A DNA stretch of 64,000 nucleotides, taken from Paramyrothecium sp. XJ0827 (Eukaryota > Ascomycota > Sordariomycetes > Hypocreales > Stachybotryaceae). Under the pieces are notes generated by a model. It was not told the DNA's origin. It saw nothing but the letters and a program-made list of their open reading frames with translations, and ran no database searches. Positions within the stretch are counted from its first letter, which is position 1; every line of letters starts with the position of its first letter. Shown here one piece after another: positions 13,688 to 24,978 of the stretch. The position numbers and the translations under genes are program-made. The stretch is from positions 4,464,001-4,528,000 of the forward strand of contig JAJFPB010000004.1 of the NCBI GenBank assembly GCA_020881915.1, written 5' to 3'.

Positions 13688-15259
13688 CTATGCTCTAACT
13701 TCATCGGCCTCACCGTTCGACTCTGCTTTTTCGTTTGTGCTTAGCCGCCACTGTTCCCCGTATCGCGTGAGCAACCACACAAGCACTGCAGTCACCGAGA
13801 TGAACAAGCCGGATATGGTGCTGAACCAGCCTACGCCAATACCGCGTATCGCAGGCAGACAGACGGCCGAGGCTGCGGCAGCGAACATGAACCGCGTTAG
13901 GTAATTCCCCGCAACCGCGATGGAACTTTTGCCTTTGTCTTGCAGGACGTCAATGAGGTAGGTGTTGAGGCTGGGCAGGCAGAAGAGTTGAGCAAAGCCC
14001 TGAAGAAACATGACGATGACGACCAGTGGAATGCCGCCAACCTCTTTTTCGACAGCCCAACCGTACAAAATCATGCAGCCAGGAATGGGGACGGCCATAA
14101 GGACGACGGCGGCATTGAGGCGATCCTCGGGCACACGCCTGCCGCGCTTGCGCATGTACTTGTTCACAATAAAGTCGGACCATCGACCGCCGCAAAACGT
14201 ACCTGCTAAACACCCCAGGCCGGGAGGCAGGAAGAACAAGGCAGATTGTATCGGTGTCGTCAAGTTGAATCGTGGATTAATGACGTAGCGGATCGGTGTG
14301 AGAAGCGAGTACTGATTCCAGATCATGGAGGAAACTGCCAGTGCCGTGATCCACAGGTTCGGGTAGATTAGGAGGGGATGGATGACTTCCCAGGGGTTTG
14401 ACAGCTTTGCCAGCTTGACGGCTCGATCGAAAGGCTTCAAGCCTTCAAAAGTTCTGGGTTTCTCAGGAATGGTCTCCGGCAACAGGAAGAAGACCATAAC
14501 CGTAGCCACAGCCCCCAGACCGGTAATGACCCAGAAGATTACTCGCCATGTCGTGAATGTCGTGACTACGCCGCCAAGCAGGGGCGCTACTGTCGGTCCA
14601 ATGAGCAGCCCCGACATGAATATGCCGAGCGCTCTGCCCCGTTCTGTGGGCGCATACACGTCGCCAATGACCACCGATCCAACGACGAGATAAGCCGTGC
14701 CTTGAAAGGCAGTCAGCATGCGAAATGCAAAGTACGCCCCAATGTTCGGCGCCGCAGCAGTTGCTGCAGTAAACGCGGTGAGAAGGACGCTCGAGACAAG
14801 GAAGATGTGCCGGCGACCGATGGCTTGCGCAAGGGGTCCCCAGAAGAGCGGACTGAGGGCCATGAAGACGAAGAAGAGCGCATTGGAGACGTTGACCACG
14901 ACGCCGGTCGTTGCAAAGTCGGCGGCGACTTCGGGAATGGCGACAAGTACAGCCGTTGAACTAATTGGTGTGAGGAAGCCACAGTAGCTGAGCGTGGTCA
15001 TGATAAGGGCCTTTTGGCCCGGGGAGAATCGAGCGTAGACGGCATCTTCGTCAGCAGTGGTTGTGACGGCGGTTGGTAGGCTGTTCTCTTCGTCTCCATG
15101 GCCGCTGTTTCCCTGGCCGATATAGGTCGGAGTTGCGGCCGCATCGTGAATACTGGATGAAGCTGTATTGTGTGTATTACCTTCTCGGGCATCGACGTCC
15201 GCGGCCGGCGGGGGCCTATCGGGGTTCTCTCCGGTTGGTCGGGTCGTTTCGGAGGACAT
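13688..15259 (-). CDS. MFS drug:H+ antiporter, DHA1 (QDR-like), 523 aa
   Basis: Intronless. A hydrophilic N-terminus of about 80 residues precedes 12 predicted membrane segments. Motif A appears as WGPLAQAIGRRHIF between helices 2 and 3; GLLIGPTVAPLLGGVV in helix 5 is the antiporter motif C region of the 12-helix DHA1 family. FGILMSG-like and KGKSSIAVAGNYLTRF segments fit fungal quinidine-resistance/polyamine-type exporters. It should work in the plasma membrane by proton exchange, exporting a toxic or secondary compound; the substrate is unknown. It is not beside any biosynthetic gene cluster in this window. Confidence 0.92.
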   Translation of the reverse strand: MSSETTRPTGENPDRPPPAADVDAREGNTHNTASSSIHDAAATPTYIGQGNSGHGDEENSLPTAVTTTADEDAVYARFSPGQKALIMTTLSYCGFLTPISSTAVLVAIPEVAADFATTGVVVNVSNALFFVFMALSPLFWGPLAQAIGRRHIFLVSSVLLTAFTAATAAAPNIGAYFAFRMLTAFQGTAYLVVGSVVIGDVYAPTERGRALGIFMSGLLIGPTVAPLLGGVVTTFTTWRVIFWVITGLGAVATVMVFFLLPETIPEKPRTFEGLKPFDRAVKLAKLSNPWEVIHPLLIYPNLWITALAVSSMIWNQYSLLTPIRYVINPRFNLTTPIQSALFFLPPGLGCLAGTFCGGRWSDFIVNKYMRKRGRRVPEDRLNAAVVLMAVPIPGCMILYGWAVEKEVGGIPLVVIVMFLQGFAQLFCLPSLNTYLIDVLQDKGKSSIAVAGNYLTRFMFAAAASAVCLPAIRGIGVGWFSTISGLFISVTAVLVWLLTRYGEQWRLSTNEKAESNGEADEVRA

Positions 15260-18200
15260 GGCTCTCGACTATCGGAGACATTGGTACTAATTCCCAGGAC
15301 GCAGATTCGATTGCGGTGTAGTCACGCCAAAGTAGCACTCTTTTAGACATTAATTCTGGATCGTCAGATGGCTAGAATGCAATCTCATAAACGTGCATCT
15401 ATGCGTTCTGTGAGGACGCAAATCCTTCAAAAGCCACGCAATAAACAGAAATTGATGAAGTCTGACGCCTATACAAGCAAAACCCGGCTCCTCCAAGGAA
15501 AAGACGAGTTCGACGCGGAGACTGGCCGATATTGGAAGCATGCACATATATGTATTTAACGACGTTTGCCCGATCACGGACTTGGACGCCTGGTGGTGCC
15601 GGTTTTCCGGACCCGGATTCCGATAAGCACTGAGCCGTCGCCTATTTCCACGTTAGATCCGGGTTGATAGTGAAAGCGGGCCAGGCGGGACCAGGTCATG
15701 GCGGGCTGCACAATCTGGCCTGTCGATCAGAAGACCAAATGCCAGGAAATCTTGGGTTCCAAGAATAAGTTCACAATCAGGAGTCTTTCCTGACTCAATT
15801 CTTGTCAATAACTCATTAAATCTCCCTCTGTTAACTCGGATTTGGTATCATTCAATAGATGTGAGGTCGCCAACTGCAGAGAAAGCCTGCCAACAAAGGG
15901 TCTGCTAACAATTTGCATGGCAAGGGCTCGTGTGGAGAGAAGAGGAGAGGAGAGGAGAGCTGTGGAGATATGAGGGGTCACTGCACATGTCTGAGGAGAA
16001 TTTGGAGGAGACGAGCACAAGCCTGCAGGTCGCAGAGAACGAACAAAGCGTTACTGAGAGTTGAGCTGCGAGTGCAGGTAACATCAACACCAAAGGGGTT
16101 CTGTGTGAGCCAGCGACAACGACAGAATGAGCTGTGAGGAGTGGAAATCCCCGACAGCACATTGGTCCTAATTTCTTATCTCATAAGTCGTCCGGTGGAG
16201 AATCAGGGTAGGGGAGCATGCCCAGCGCAAGCTCGCGAAGAAGGTACAGGAGAGGGCTGTTGAAGAATTGCGCCATGGTGATTTTGCCTTCCTCAAGTGT
16301 TTGGACATCAAGAAACAAGAGGTTCGGTGAAGCACTGATCTGTTGGCGCCGCTTTGACTGTGTTTCAGACCGCTTTATTATTAGAAAGGCGAAAAGCGAA
16401 GATTCGAAATCGACAATGGGATTTCTTTCTGTGCGGCTCGACTGTCGACCCTTTCCCAGAGGCTGTGTTTCTGCTGCGTCTCACGTTGGCGGGCGCATTC
16501 GGACCGAGGATGAGGCGCCTTGCCAGCGCCTTGGTCAATAAAACATCGAATTCGTACCAAATCATCCCATCTTGTCAGAGTGCCTGAGCAGCGTTTCCAA
16601 AACTAATTTCTGCGGGTTCCTAAGCAGCAGAGCTCAGACGCCATGGAGGAGGAATGGACGTTTGCGAAACGAGAGAGCATTGGCGACGGCGTTTACGGCA
16701 TTTCCTTGGCGGCGAGTGTTTCAATTCGGGTTCTCTGCGCGACAGCGCTCAAAATGATCGACAGAACGTGGCGTCTTGCACACATGCACGGCCGTGATAA
16801 TCGTCGTCGAGAAACATCAACATACGGGGCTTTGCCTCCACAGTGAACAAGCTTATCTGACATTGCGGTGAGGTTGTCCAAGTTTCGCTCATATGCTTAT
16901 ACTTAGGAGTGTAGAGAAGTGGCTCCTGCAAGGTCTTCGAAACGCTGCCTTTTCGCGCAGGACCAGTGATACGGGCGCCCATTGGTAGCAGAACGACTGT
17001 TAGAGGCCCACCGCTAGTGAAAAAGTTCCATAACACGACCAACTGTGGTTCGACGGGACCGAGTGCCGTCCAGCAGTCCTGCTCCTCCATTGGCTCTGCC
17101 CGCCACAGCCAGTGGCATTTCCGGCATGACACGCCGAGATGTTGCATGCCTCGAGACCGATTCAGGGAGGCACTCCTTATCGCGCTTGTTAATCTCCACA
17201 ATTAAGAGGTAGCCTGGTGTTTGCCGAGGAGATTCATGATCAAGGCTAGGAGCCAGACTGCAGGGAAGAACCGGAGACGTCGTTGGTGACGGTGAAGCCA
17301 GCAGGCTACAGCAAAGAGTGGATGCGCTGTGGGCACACGACGGGGTGACGCTCCGTCCATAAGCTATGACCCATTGAATCCTTTGGATTTTATTGTGGTT
17401 CAAGGAATTGATCAAGTGCATTTGCTCGCGGCATCATTGTTTTTGTTACCAGTCGGGGTTGTTATTACGCAACTACTTGTAAGTGATGTTGGCCGAAATT
17501 TTGAGCCTCATCGCCTGCCAAGTCCCTACAGCGCGGCAATGAGGCGGGACGAACGGCAACGATGGGAGGTTGCAGCGGGAAAAAAGCCACTCCCTGCTTG
17601 GCGAACACTTGGGGGCGCCGGATTTCGCAGGGAAAATGGACAGGCCAGGCTGTCGCAGCTTGGCTTGGCCAGTCCCCTAGGCCTAGACTGTACCACACCA
17701 CAGCTAGAGCTTTGGGGCGAAAGAGATTTGGGGGGGGGGAACCGTGCGGAGTAGAGTTGGGGCCATCCTTGCGCCAGAGCTTGGGGCGATAATGTAATGT
17801 GCTAGAGGATCACAGTCAGGGCGACGCGATGGACAAGCCCAACATCCGACGGTTGCTTGGGATCCCTGCTTTGTCCGACATGGCCCGAGTCATTTGCTCA
17901 TGGCCATCTGCTGAAGTTCTCATCCCTCGGTTGTGAGTGTAATCAGTCGGAGAATTGGTTGAACCTCCGATGTCGCCAAGGGGGATGACGAGGATAAGTC
18001 GGCAACGCCTTTTGTTCACGCCAAGAAGGGCAACCCCAACTCTCCGCATTCCAGGGATTCATGCTTTGCTGATTTTCGCCCTGTGAGAACTTTTCCATGC
18101 GTGACTGTGTGTGTGAGTGTGTGTGGCAGAGGCGAGCACTAACACCAAAGCAAACGTTGGACGAGGCAGCTATTCCACGAGCGGGCTTCTAAAGATAGCC

Positions 18201-19315
18201 CCAGTGCTCAGACACGAAACTCAACGCAAATCAATTACCTTACCTCTAAGGTTAAAGAGCGGGCTCACTGCTGGAAACATGTTCCCATCGACAAAACACA
18301 AGATGCTTCAGGGCAGCGACTCTGCGATGCGCTCTCGTGGCCAGTGCCATGCCGTGCGCTCGCAAACCGCCGCGTGGTGATTGGGGAGCCAGAATTGTTT
18401 CGCGCTCGGGCATTTTCCGACCCGTTCTGCCAAGGACGGGAGGCTGCTGGGCTAACGCGAGACTAGAAGACTTCGGGTGGAACCATTTTTGCTGCTTCTA
18501 GGTCCAAGACGCTCGGAATGTGACCGAGGGGGGTCCCTCTCAACCTCACCCACCACCATGATGCATCAGCTCGTTTTGTAAAACCACTTGCCGCCCTACG
18601 GACGGCCATCGCCCAACATGAGTCTGCGGCAGGGACGTCCGAGCGGTTTTTTATCTTCTCGGCACCCGTAGCGTCGCATGGCTGATGGGTAATGGGGAGA
18701 AACCGGAGGAGGTAGAGCATACACGAAGAGGTGATCGGCGGTTCCCATGCTGAAGCTCAAACCCGATTTTTTTCTTGTCCAACGCCGTGCCGGTCAGGCG
18801 TCATGAGGACCGTTGTTTGTGGAGATGCAATGACCCCAATGTGGCCCCTTGGACCACCGGATCCATCTTGAGGTCTGGAAGCCCCGTGGGGGACTCCCCA
18901 ACGACGCATTAGAGTTGCAGTTATGCCTCCTTGTTGACCCGTGTACGGGGTCTAGTCCGTCCGCAAGCCCCCCTAGGGCCCCCTCCTTCTCCTCTCTTTG
19001 AGATTGAGTTAGCAAGATGGGTACGGGGTGAGAGGGGAAGAGGGGGGGAACAATCCAAGCTTGCCTTTGCCCTGAGGGGGGCCCCCGTACGTAAATGTTT
19101 GTGCTCGTCTAGATGGAAACCCAAAAATGCATATAAGACATGGACCCCAGAACCCTTTCCTCGGGTCTGGAACCTGATTGTCTCACGGAGCAAGCTCTTT
19201 CCCATATACCCCTTGAGCAGTTCTTTAGTAGTCACCCGCTGTTTGCAACTCCTTTCCGTTCCTTGTTATTCGGCTGGTCTGACCTGATCCGAATTCTCGG
19301 ATCCCCCATAACACA
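15260..19315. other. 4 kb without a recognised gene
   Basis: All open frames are short, lack domain similarity and do not join through plausible introns. Simple sequence is present: an AGGAG-type purine run at about 15934-15959, a G run near 17732-17741 and GT runs near 18107-18123. The right end is the promoter of the sugar transporter, with TATAAG at 19132-19137, about 184 nt before its start codon. I saw no tRNA, terminal repeats or transposase. Confidence 0.5.
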
Positions 19316-21258
19316 ATGGCCGGCGGCGCGGCTATCAACATCTTCAAGCTCAGCACGAGCGGCTTGCCAAAGGAATGTCTCAACTGGAGGCTATGGCTTG
19401 CAGTCTTCAGTTTCGGTATCATGGGTGCGGCCCGTGGTGTTGACGAGGTAAGATATTGACATCCCCTTGTCCTTTGCCCTCAATTTTCACGCTCAATTGT
19501 CATGCTAGCATGGCAATTGAAGTTTGTTGAGGTCGTGGCATTCATAAGTCGAAGGCATTGCTAACCTTCTCTTCAGGGTCTGATCAACGGCGTTTTCGTC
19601 TCCAAGGCATTCCAGCGCCAGCTGGGCATCGACGACCTCAACAAGGTTGACCTGGCCAATGTCAAGGGCACTGTTTCGTCTATGGTTCAACTGGGAAGTG
19701 TTGTTGGCGCTCTATTGTAAGTCATCCCAAAGTCTATTCCTGTTCTGATGCCGTCCTCGAAAGATCTCGACTAACACATCAACTCCAGTGCCTTCATCGT
19801 CTGCGACAAATGGGGCCGTGTCTGGGCCACTCGACAGCTCTGCATGCTTTGGCTCGCTGGTATTGCCATTTTCATGGGCAACAACGGCAGCATGGCTGCT
19901 GTCAACCTGGGACGCTTCATCGCAGGTATCGGCATTGGTGAGACCGTCGTTGTCGGCCCCGTCTACCTCTCCGAGATTGCGCCCGCCCAGATCCGAGGTC
20001 TTTGCACATGCATCTTTACAGGATTTGTGTATATCGGTATCATGGTAGCGTATTTTGCCAATTGGGGCACGCAAACCTCGATGGAGGACTCTTACGCTCG
20101 ATGGGTGAGTCCATGATAACATCACGAGAACTGCGAGGTGTCTCTCTCCGGAGTGGAGCACCTCGACTGGGAACTCTAAAAGCTAACCTCCATGTCTTTC
20201 AGGCTCTCCCTACATCGATCCATCTTATGTTCGCTGTCATCTTGCTTGGACTGTCCTTCTTCCAGTATGAGTCGCCTCGTCACCTCGTCCGAATTGGCCA
20301 GCGCGAGCAGGCTCTGGAGGTGCTTTGCAAGCTTCGAGGACTACCGGCCGACCACCCATACGTCCGGGAGGAGATCAACGCCATTGACTGGTCATACCAA
20401 GAGGAGAAGGAGGCTACCCACGGCATGGGCTGGAAAGGCGTTGTCAAGGAGATCTTCATGGTCAAGAACAACTCGTACCGTCTCTTCCTCACCAACCTGG
20501 CCCAGATCATGGCCTGCTGGTCAGGCGGCTCTGCCATGACCGTCTACGCTCCCGACCTGTTCGAGATTGTCGGTATCACCGGCCAGGAGCAGTCGCTCTT
20601 CTCGACGGTCATCTTCGGTATTGTCAAGTTCGTTTCGGCCATCATCTGCGCTCTGTTCCTCGTCGACATGGCCGGCCGCAAGCGCGCTCTGATCTACGGT
20701 ATCATCCTCCAGGCTGTAGCCATGTTCTACATTGCCATCTTCCTCAACATCGTGCCTGTCGCCAACAACCACGGCTTCGAGCCCACCCCGTCGCAGGCCC
20801 GCGCTTCGACGGCTGCCATTGCCTCCATCTACATCTCCGGTGCCGGCTGGGCGCTCGGCTGGAACAGCGGACAGTACCTGCTGTCATCGGAGCTGTTCCC
20901 CCTCCGCATCCGCGCCATCTGCTCGTCCATCACCATGGCCATGCACTTCATCTGCCAGTACGGCGTCAACCGCGCGCTGCCCAACATGCTCCTGGAGAGC
21001 CACGGCCTGACCCCCCACGGCACCTTCTACTTCTTCGGCATCATGACCGTGCTCGGCGGCGTGTGGGTGTGGCTGTGCGTTCCCGAGGCGGCCGGTCGCA
21101 GTCTCGAAAGCATCGACAGACTGTTCGACCTCCCCTGGTACAAGATCGGTCTGTACGGCAAGAAGTTCGCCGAGGAGTACGACGGGGAGCAAGCTGCGCA
21201 GGCGCAGATGGAGAAGAAGGACGGCGCCGCCATGGTGTCGTACAAGGAGGAAGCTTGA
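19316..21258 (+). CDS. MFS sugar/quinate-type transporter, 547 aa
   Basis: Exons are 19316-19447, 19577-19716, 19789-20104 and 20203-21258. The reading through three introns gives a 12-helix sugar porter: KLSTSGLPKECLNWRLWLAV at the start, WGRVWATRQ (loop 2-3 motif), GRFIAGIGIGETVVVGPVYLSE in helix 4, FFQYESPRHLVRIG before the central loop, DMAGRKRALIYG (loop 8-9 GRK motif), GWALGWNSGQYLLSSELFPLRIRA in helix 10 and VPEAAGRSLESID after helix 12. These place it in the sugar porter family, near fungal quinate and monosaccharide permeases; the exact substrate is not decidable. The unusually long 4-kb upstream space may hold extended regulation. Confidence 0.93.
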
Positions 21259-22091
21259 GGTGCTGGATCTACATTTGTGTTTTAGTTTATGGGCATGTCA
21301 GCCTAGTGATAGCCAAATGATGCATGTCCTAATGATCAATTTCAATGTCAATTGCAAACTCTTGTTGTGAAATCTGGTGTAGGCTTTTGTGATGCAATTG
21401 ACGGCTTCATACGGTAAGGTAGAAAAGAAGAAAAAAACACGCATATACAAACCGCAGATGCACTTGGTGGATGTATAGACAGACGTCGACACATCCTCCT
21501 GCTTTCATCTCGTTATCAGTAGAGGGAAAAGAGCATAAACTCATATTTCCCCTCTGCGGATAGAAGAATATTATTCTATTGTGTAATCTAGACCTATGGG
21601 ATCTAGTTGCATTCGGTCTCGATATCTTTACTCCTTGCTGGTTGGTGAATCGCCGAACGATGAGCAAGGTAGGCAAGGAAGCCTGACTTAACCTGCACCA
21701 TTTGGCTAAGCCAACACACCGTGGACAGTACAGCAACGTTAAGGTCACGGAATGCCAAGCCTGTGCCCCAATACTGCTGCATGGCGCTCGTCCTCAGCAC
21801 TTCCCGATCGGGAGATACCAGTTCCTCGTCCCTGGAAATGCGACACTGTCTCCCCCAATCAAGACCCCTACACGGTAAGTCACACCCCACGGAGATGACG
21901 CAGAGCAGAGTGAGGCGAGGATAATGTAGCAATAATCTACAGTAGTGACGGGCAATCGCATCATTCAGGGCCAAACAGTAAATCGACTGTGTTCCTGTGA
22001 GTGACAGATCAACGGGAACCCAGAATCGCTGCTCTGGCACGGGATTGGAGGGAGTCTGGGGAAGCTTCCACACTCTTGCACAATTTCCCCA
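21259..22091. other. Intergenic, distal metallothionein promoter
   Basis: This is the 3' flank of the sugar transporter followed by the distal upstream region of the metallothionein gene. No gene is supported. The 216-codon minus-strand frame across 21603-22253 repeats a short RGLC motif only because it crosses the promoter repeats. Confidence 0.45.
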
Positions 22092-22252
22092 GGCACAAAC
22101 CACGCAAGTGGCGATGAGGGGACCCTGGCAATGCAGGATGACGCCCCATGCGAATTGCGAGCGGCACAAACCACGCAACCGGGTTACACGCACAGACCAG
22201 GACGCCGACGAATGGCACAAACCACGCACATCGCCACGGCACAAAGACCGCA
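22092..22252 (+). repeat. Array of four 15-bp promoter elements upstream of metallothionein
   Basis: GGCACAAACCACGCA occurs exactly three times, at 22092-22106, 22163-22177 and 22214-22228, and a fourth diverged copy GGCACAAAGACCGCA at 22238-22252. All lie in the same orientation. Start-to-start spacing shrinks toward the gene (71, 51 and 24 bp). The last copy ends 22 bp before the TATA box. Flanking bases differ between copies, so the 15-mer itself is what has been kept. A 9-bp inverted pair, GTGGCGATG at 22108-22116 and CATCGCCAC at 22229-22237, brackets the inner copies. The layout is that of an upstream activating sequence; metal responsiveness is inferred only from the downstream gene. 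Confidence 0.75.
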
Positions 22253-22274
22253 TTTGAGTAACAAGAAATCTGTC

Positions 22275-22280
22275 TATAAA
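22275..22280 (+). promoter_or_regulatory. TATA box of metallothionein gene
   Basis: TATAAA lies 154 nt upstream of the metallothionein ATG and just downstream of the four-copy element array. The leader that follows is C/A-rich (ACACAAACACAGC-like), as in strongly expressed fungal genes. Confidence 0.7.
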
Positions 22281-22433
22281 GAGTCCTTCAATTCCTCCCT
22301 CGATCCAAAAATTCCATCTTCATCCCGAACAAGCTCAATCACACAAACACAGCTCAAAACGCACACAACTCTTCTTCTCACCACAACCATTTCCACCCCC
22401 AACACTCACACAACACCCTCAACCACCAACACA

Positions 22434-22635
22434 ATGGCTGGCAACTGCGGATGCTCTGGCGCTTCTAGCTGCAACTGCGGCTCAAACTGTAAGCACACGT
22501 CCCTCCCCACCCCCCTCTCCTGTCACTCAAGCGGACGAACGGCATGCCTTTGCCGCCGCTTGCCCCCGACAGCGAGAAGAAACCAGCATGCTAACACGTG
22601 AACTGTCAGGCACTTGCACCGCTTGCGGCAAATAA
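22434..22635 (+). CDS. cmt: Copper metallothionein, 26 aa
   Basis: Exons are 22434-22488 and 22610-22635; a 121-bp intron with a GCTAAC branch site splits a cysteine codon. The product begins MAGNCGCSGASSCNCGSN and ends TCTACGK, with seven cysteines in C-x-C pairs (5,7,13,15,19,21,24). Length, cysteine number and spacing are those of the Neurospora crassa copper metallothionein, including the GCSGASSCNCGS block. Such proteins bind Cu(I) ions in the cytosol and buffer or detoxify copper. No aromatic residues or histidines are present, as expected. The gene is too short for simple open-frame searches. Confidence 0.95.
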
Positions 22636-23450
22636 GCAGATCTGACACGCTGCCACGTTTTTCTCTGCGGGCAATGCATCGAATTTGAGTTTGTGTTACG
22701 AAACTCTCGTTTTCCGGTCGATGATTGGGTTTATGGTGTACAATTAGAAAGGAAGCAAAACATGCGGAACGAGGTCATGGTCGGGAGTGGCCAAGGTGTT
22801 ATGAACGAAGCGACAAGGATACCTGAACGAGGGATTCAAGAATGAATTTGACTAGAATTACTGTTCCTCCATACTCTCGTCAAAATGATCAAAGTGACCC
22901 TGATTTATGTTGAGAATTTGAGACGCTGTAGGATAGCAACCTTGCAAGGTTTGCAGGCGCTGTCTGAGCGCCGTCTCAGATCGCCCAAAAGGGTTCAGAA
23001 CCTGGGTTTCGAAATTGAAGATCGACAAACCCTCGCTTCACATACAGTAAACCTTGTTGAGGATCCACGACTCCAGATCCAAAGGATCAAGCTTGTCGAG
23101 ATCGGTGCCGAGTGTGCCGAAATACAGGCCCCTGCAAGACCTCCCTCTCGCCGCTTTGCAGGAAACATGTCCACAGCTCATCACAAAATGCAACACATGT
23201 AGAGAAAATGCAATGTGTGACGCAAAAGCTACCTTGCGGCGGATTCAATTGTTCTACATATATAGACAGAATGGTATAGGAATGAAAAGGTATGTGCAGT
23301 AAAAGGTTTGTCGCAGCAAATGGATATCACTGTCGTGCCAGGTTCCCTCGACCTGCGCTCGCTATTTCGGGAAATGCATATTACAAAATAGATTGCATCC
23401 AATTAATCGTCACAGGTTCCTTGCTTCATCTCAGTGGCCGTTCTCATCAT
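22636..23450. other. Intergenic between convergent genes
   Basis: This holds the 3' flanks of the metallothionein and the CFEM receptor genes. No coding region, RNA or repeat was recognised. Confidence 0.4.
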
Positions 23451-24978
23451 TCATGGGTCCGGCTGCCACGCCTTGGCTGGCGGCTGGAGATCCGACATTT
23501 GTACGAGGCTCGACTCGTCGTTATCGCGGTCGCTAAACTGAACCACGTATGACTTCTGAAATCGGATACCGTTTGGGCTCTCTTCTTCGTCGGAGTCCTT
23601 TCTCTTGACGGACGCAATGCGGACGTCGTGGCGACCAGACGTGGTGAAGCCAGATCGCGGGCCGCTGGCCTGGTTGTAGTAGGCGCCCCTGCTGGCGTAG
23701 CTGCCGGAGAGAGCGGGGAAGATCTTGACGAGAAGCATGCGGATGGTGGGCAGACAGGCGCACATGATGCCGACGCAAATCTCAATGGTGGACCATAGGG
23801 AGACGTCGTAGAATTCCCAAGTCGAGTTGGAGGAGGCGCCAAACGTGAGCAGGGATTGCAGGCGGAGGATACTGACAACGGTAACACTGGGAGAAACGGT
23901 AAGCTTCACGCTAGGGGACACCAAACGAGGTTACTCACAAGGTACCGACGCCGAACATGAAGGCGACGGGGATCTTCTTCTTCCAGTGGAGGTGCAGCTT
24001 CCTCAGTTGCCAAAGAGGAATGATCAGAATCCAGATATCCAGAGCAATACTCATGGCTGCGTGGGACCAGGAGATGACGTTGGCATCGGCGCAGGAGCCT
24101 TCATGAAGACCATCCCATTTCTTCCAGAAATAGTTGATCGGTCTACATTGGAAGATGGCCGTCAAGACGAAGACGACACCCCAGACGCTGGTGAGGATGA
24201 AGGTTCCCCAAAGCACGCGCTGGACCTCTTTCGACGGGAAGATACGCATGTAGAAGCAGATAATGGACAGCTTGACGAGCATGGCTTGACTGAAGTATAG
24301 CCAGGCCATAAGGTAGAAGAACCTCACAACATTCGTAATCATGTCGGGTGTGAGGGTCCAGATGTCCTTGCCGAGTCCGTTGGGGGTAGTGCCGTACGTG
24401 GTGATGACGGCACTGGGAATGGTGAAGATGAGCGTGACCAAGACAAACCAGTCGTCGAGGCCGAGGTCGATGCGTGCAATAAAAAGCTTGTAGGCGAATC
24501 GCAGGATGACGAAGACGGCGGAGAGGACGAGCAGAGTGTGAGTTACGGTAACGAGTTCCCGAGAACGATCGCGCACCGGGGCGCCGCAGTTGGTAAGGGA
24601 GGCATTGCGTGTTACTGTTGCTCAGTATTAGACAGCTGCATCTCACTTCCGACGAGCCTCGAGGAACATACCCAGAGCATCTGGAATTGTGCAGCTAGCG
24701 GAAACGCAGAGTGTCACGTCTTGCTGGAATGCCGGATTCGTGCAGATGCACGTTTGATTCGAGGGGGCGCAGAGCCCGTCTGTAAATGCACCGATGATGC
24801 ATGGTTTCTGCAAAAAGTCGACCAGTTAGTCACTCACACACAAATGTCGAGATGCGGGAGTAGGCTCGGAGCTTACGGCACAGTCGGGATAGGCCGCGAG
24901 ACTAGACTCGGTGTCGCCACGGACTGCCGTCAACAAGACGGACAGACACAAGAAAAGACCTGTCAGACGAGGCAGCAT
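23451..24978 (-). CDS. CFEM-domain seven-helix receptor, Pth11-like, 449 aa
   Basis: Coding parts on the minus strand are 24877-24978, 24672-24807, 23939-24614 and 23451-23886. A signal peptide (MLPRLTGLFLCLSVLLTAVRG) leads into a CFEM domain with all eight cysteines at 33, 37, 47, 54, 56, 68, 73 and 89 and the conserved Asp44 in FTDGLC. Seven hydrophobic helices follow (about 95-350), including DDWFVLVTLIF and LYFSQAMLVKLSIICFYMRIF, typical of the fungal integral membrane (Pth11/DUF3112-like) fold. The tail is polar and may signal inside the cell. Family members include Magnaporthe Pth11, a plasma-membrane surface sensor needed for infection structures. A similar sensing role is inferred. 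Confidence 0.93.

Noticed and set aside
19712..20161. 149-codon minus-strand frame
   Set aside because: Shadow of the sugar transporter exons.
21603..22253. 216-codon minus-strand open frame with repeated RGLC
   Set aside because: The repeat comes from the metallothionein promoter elements; no coding evidence.
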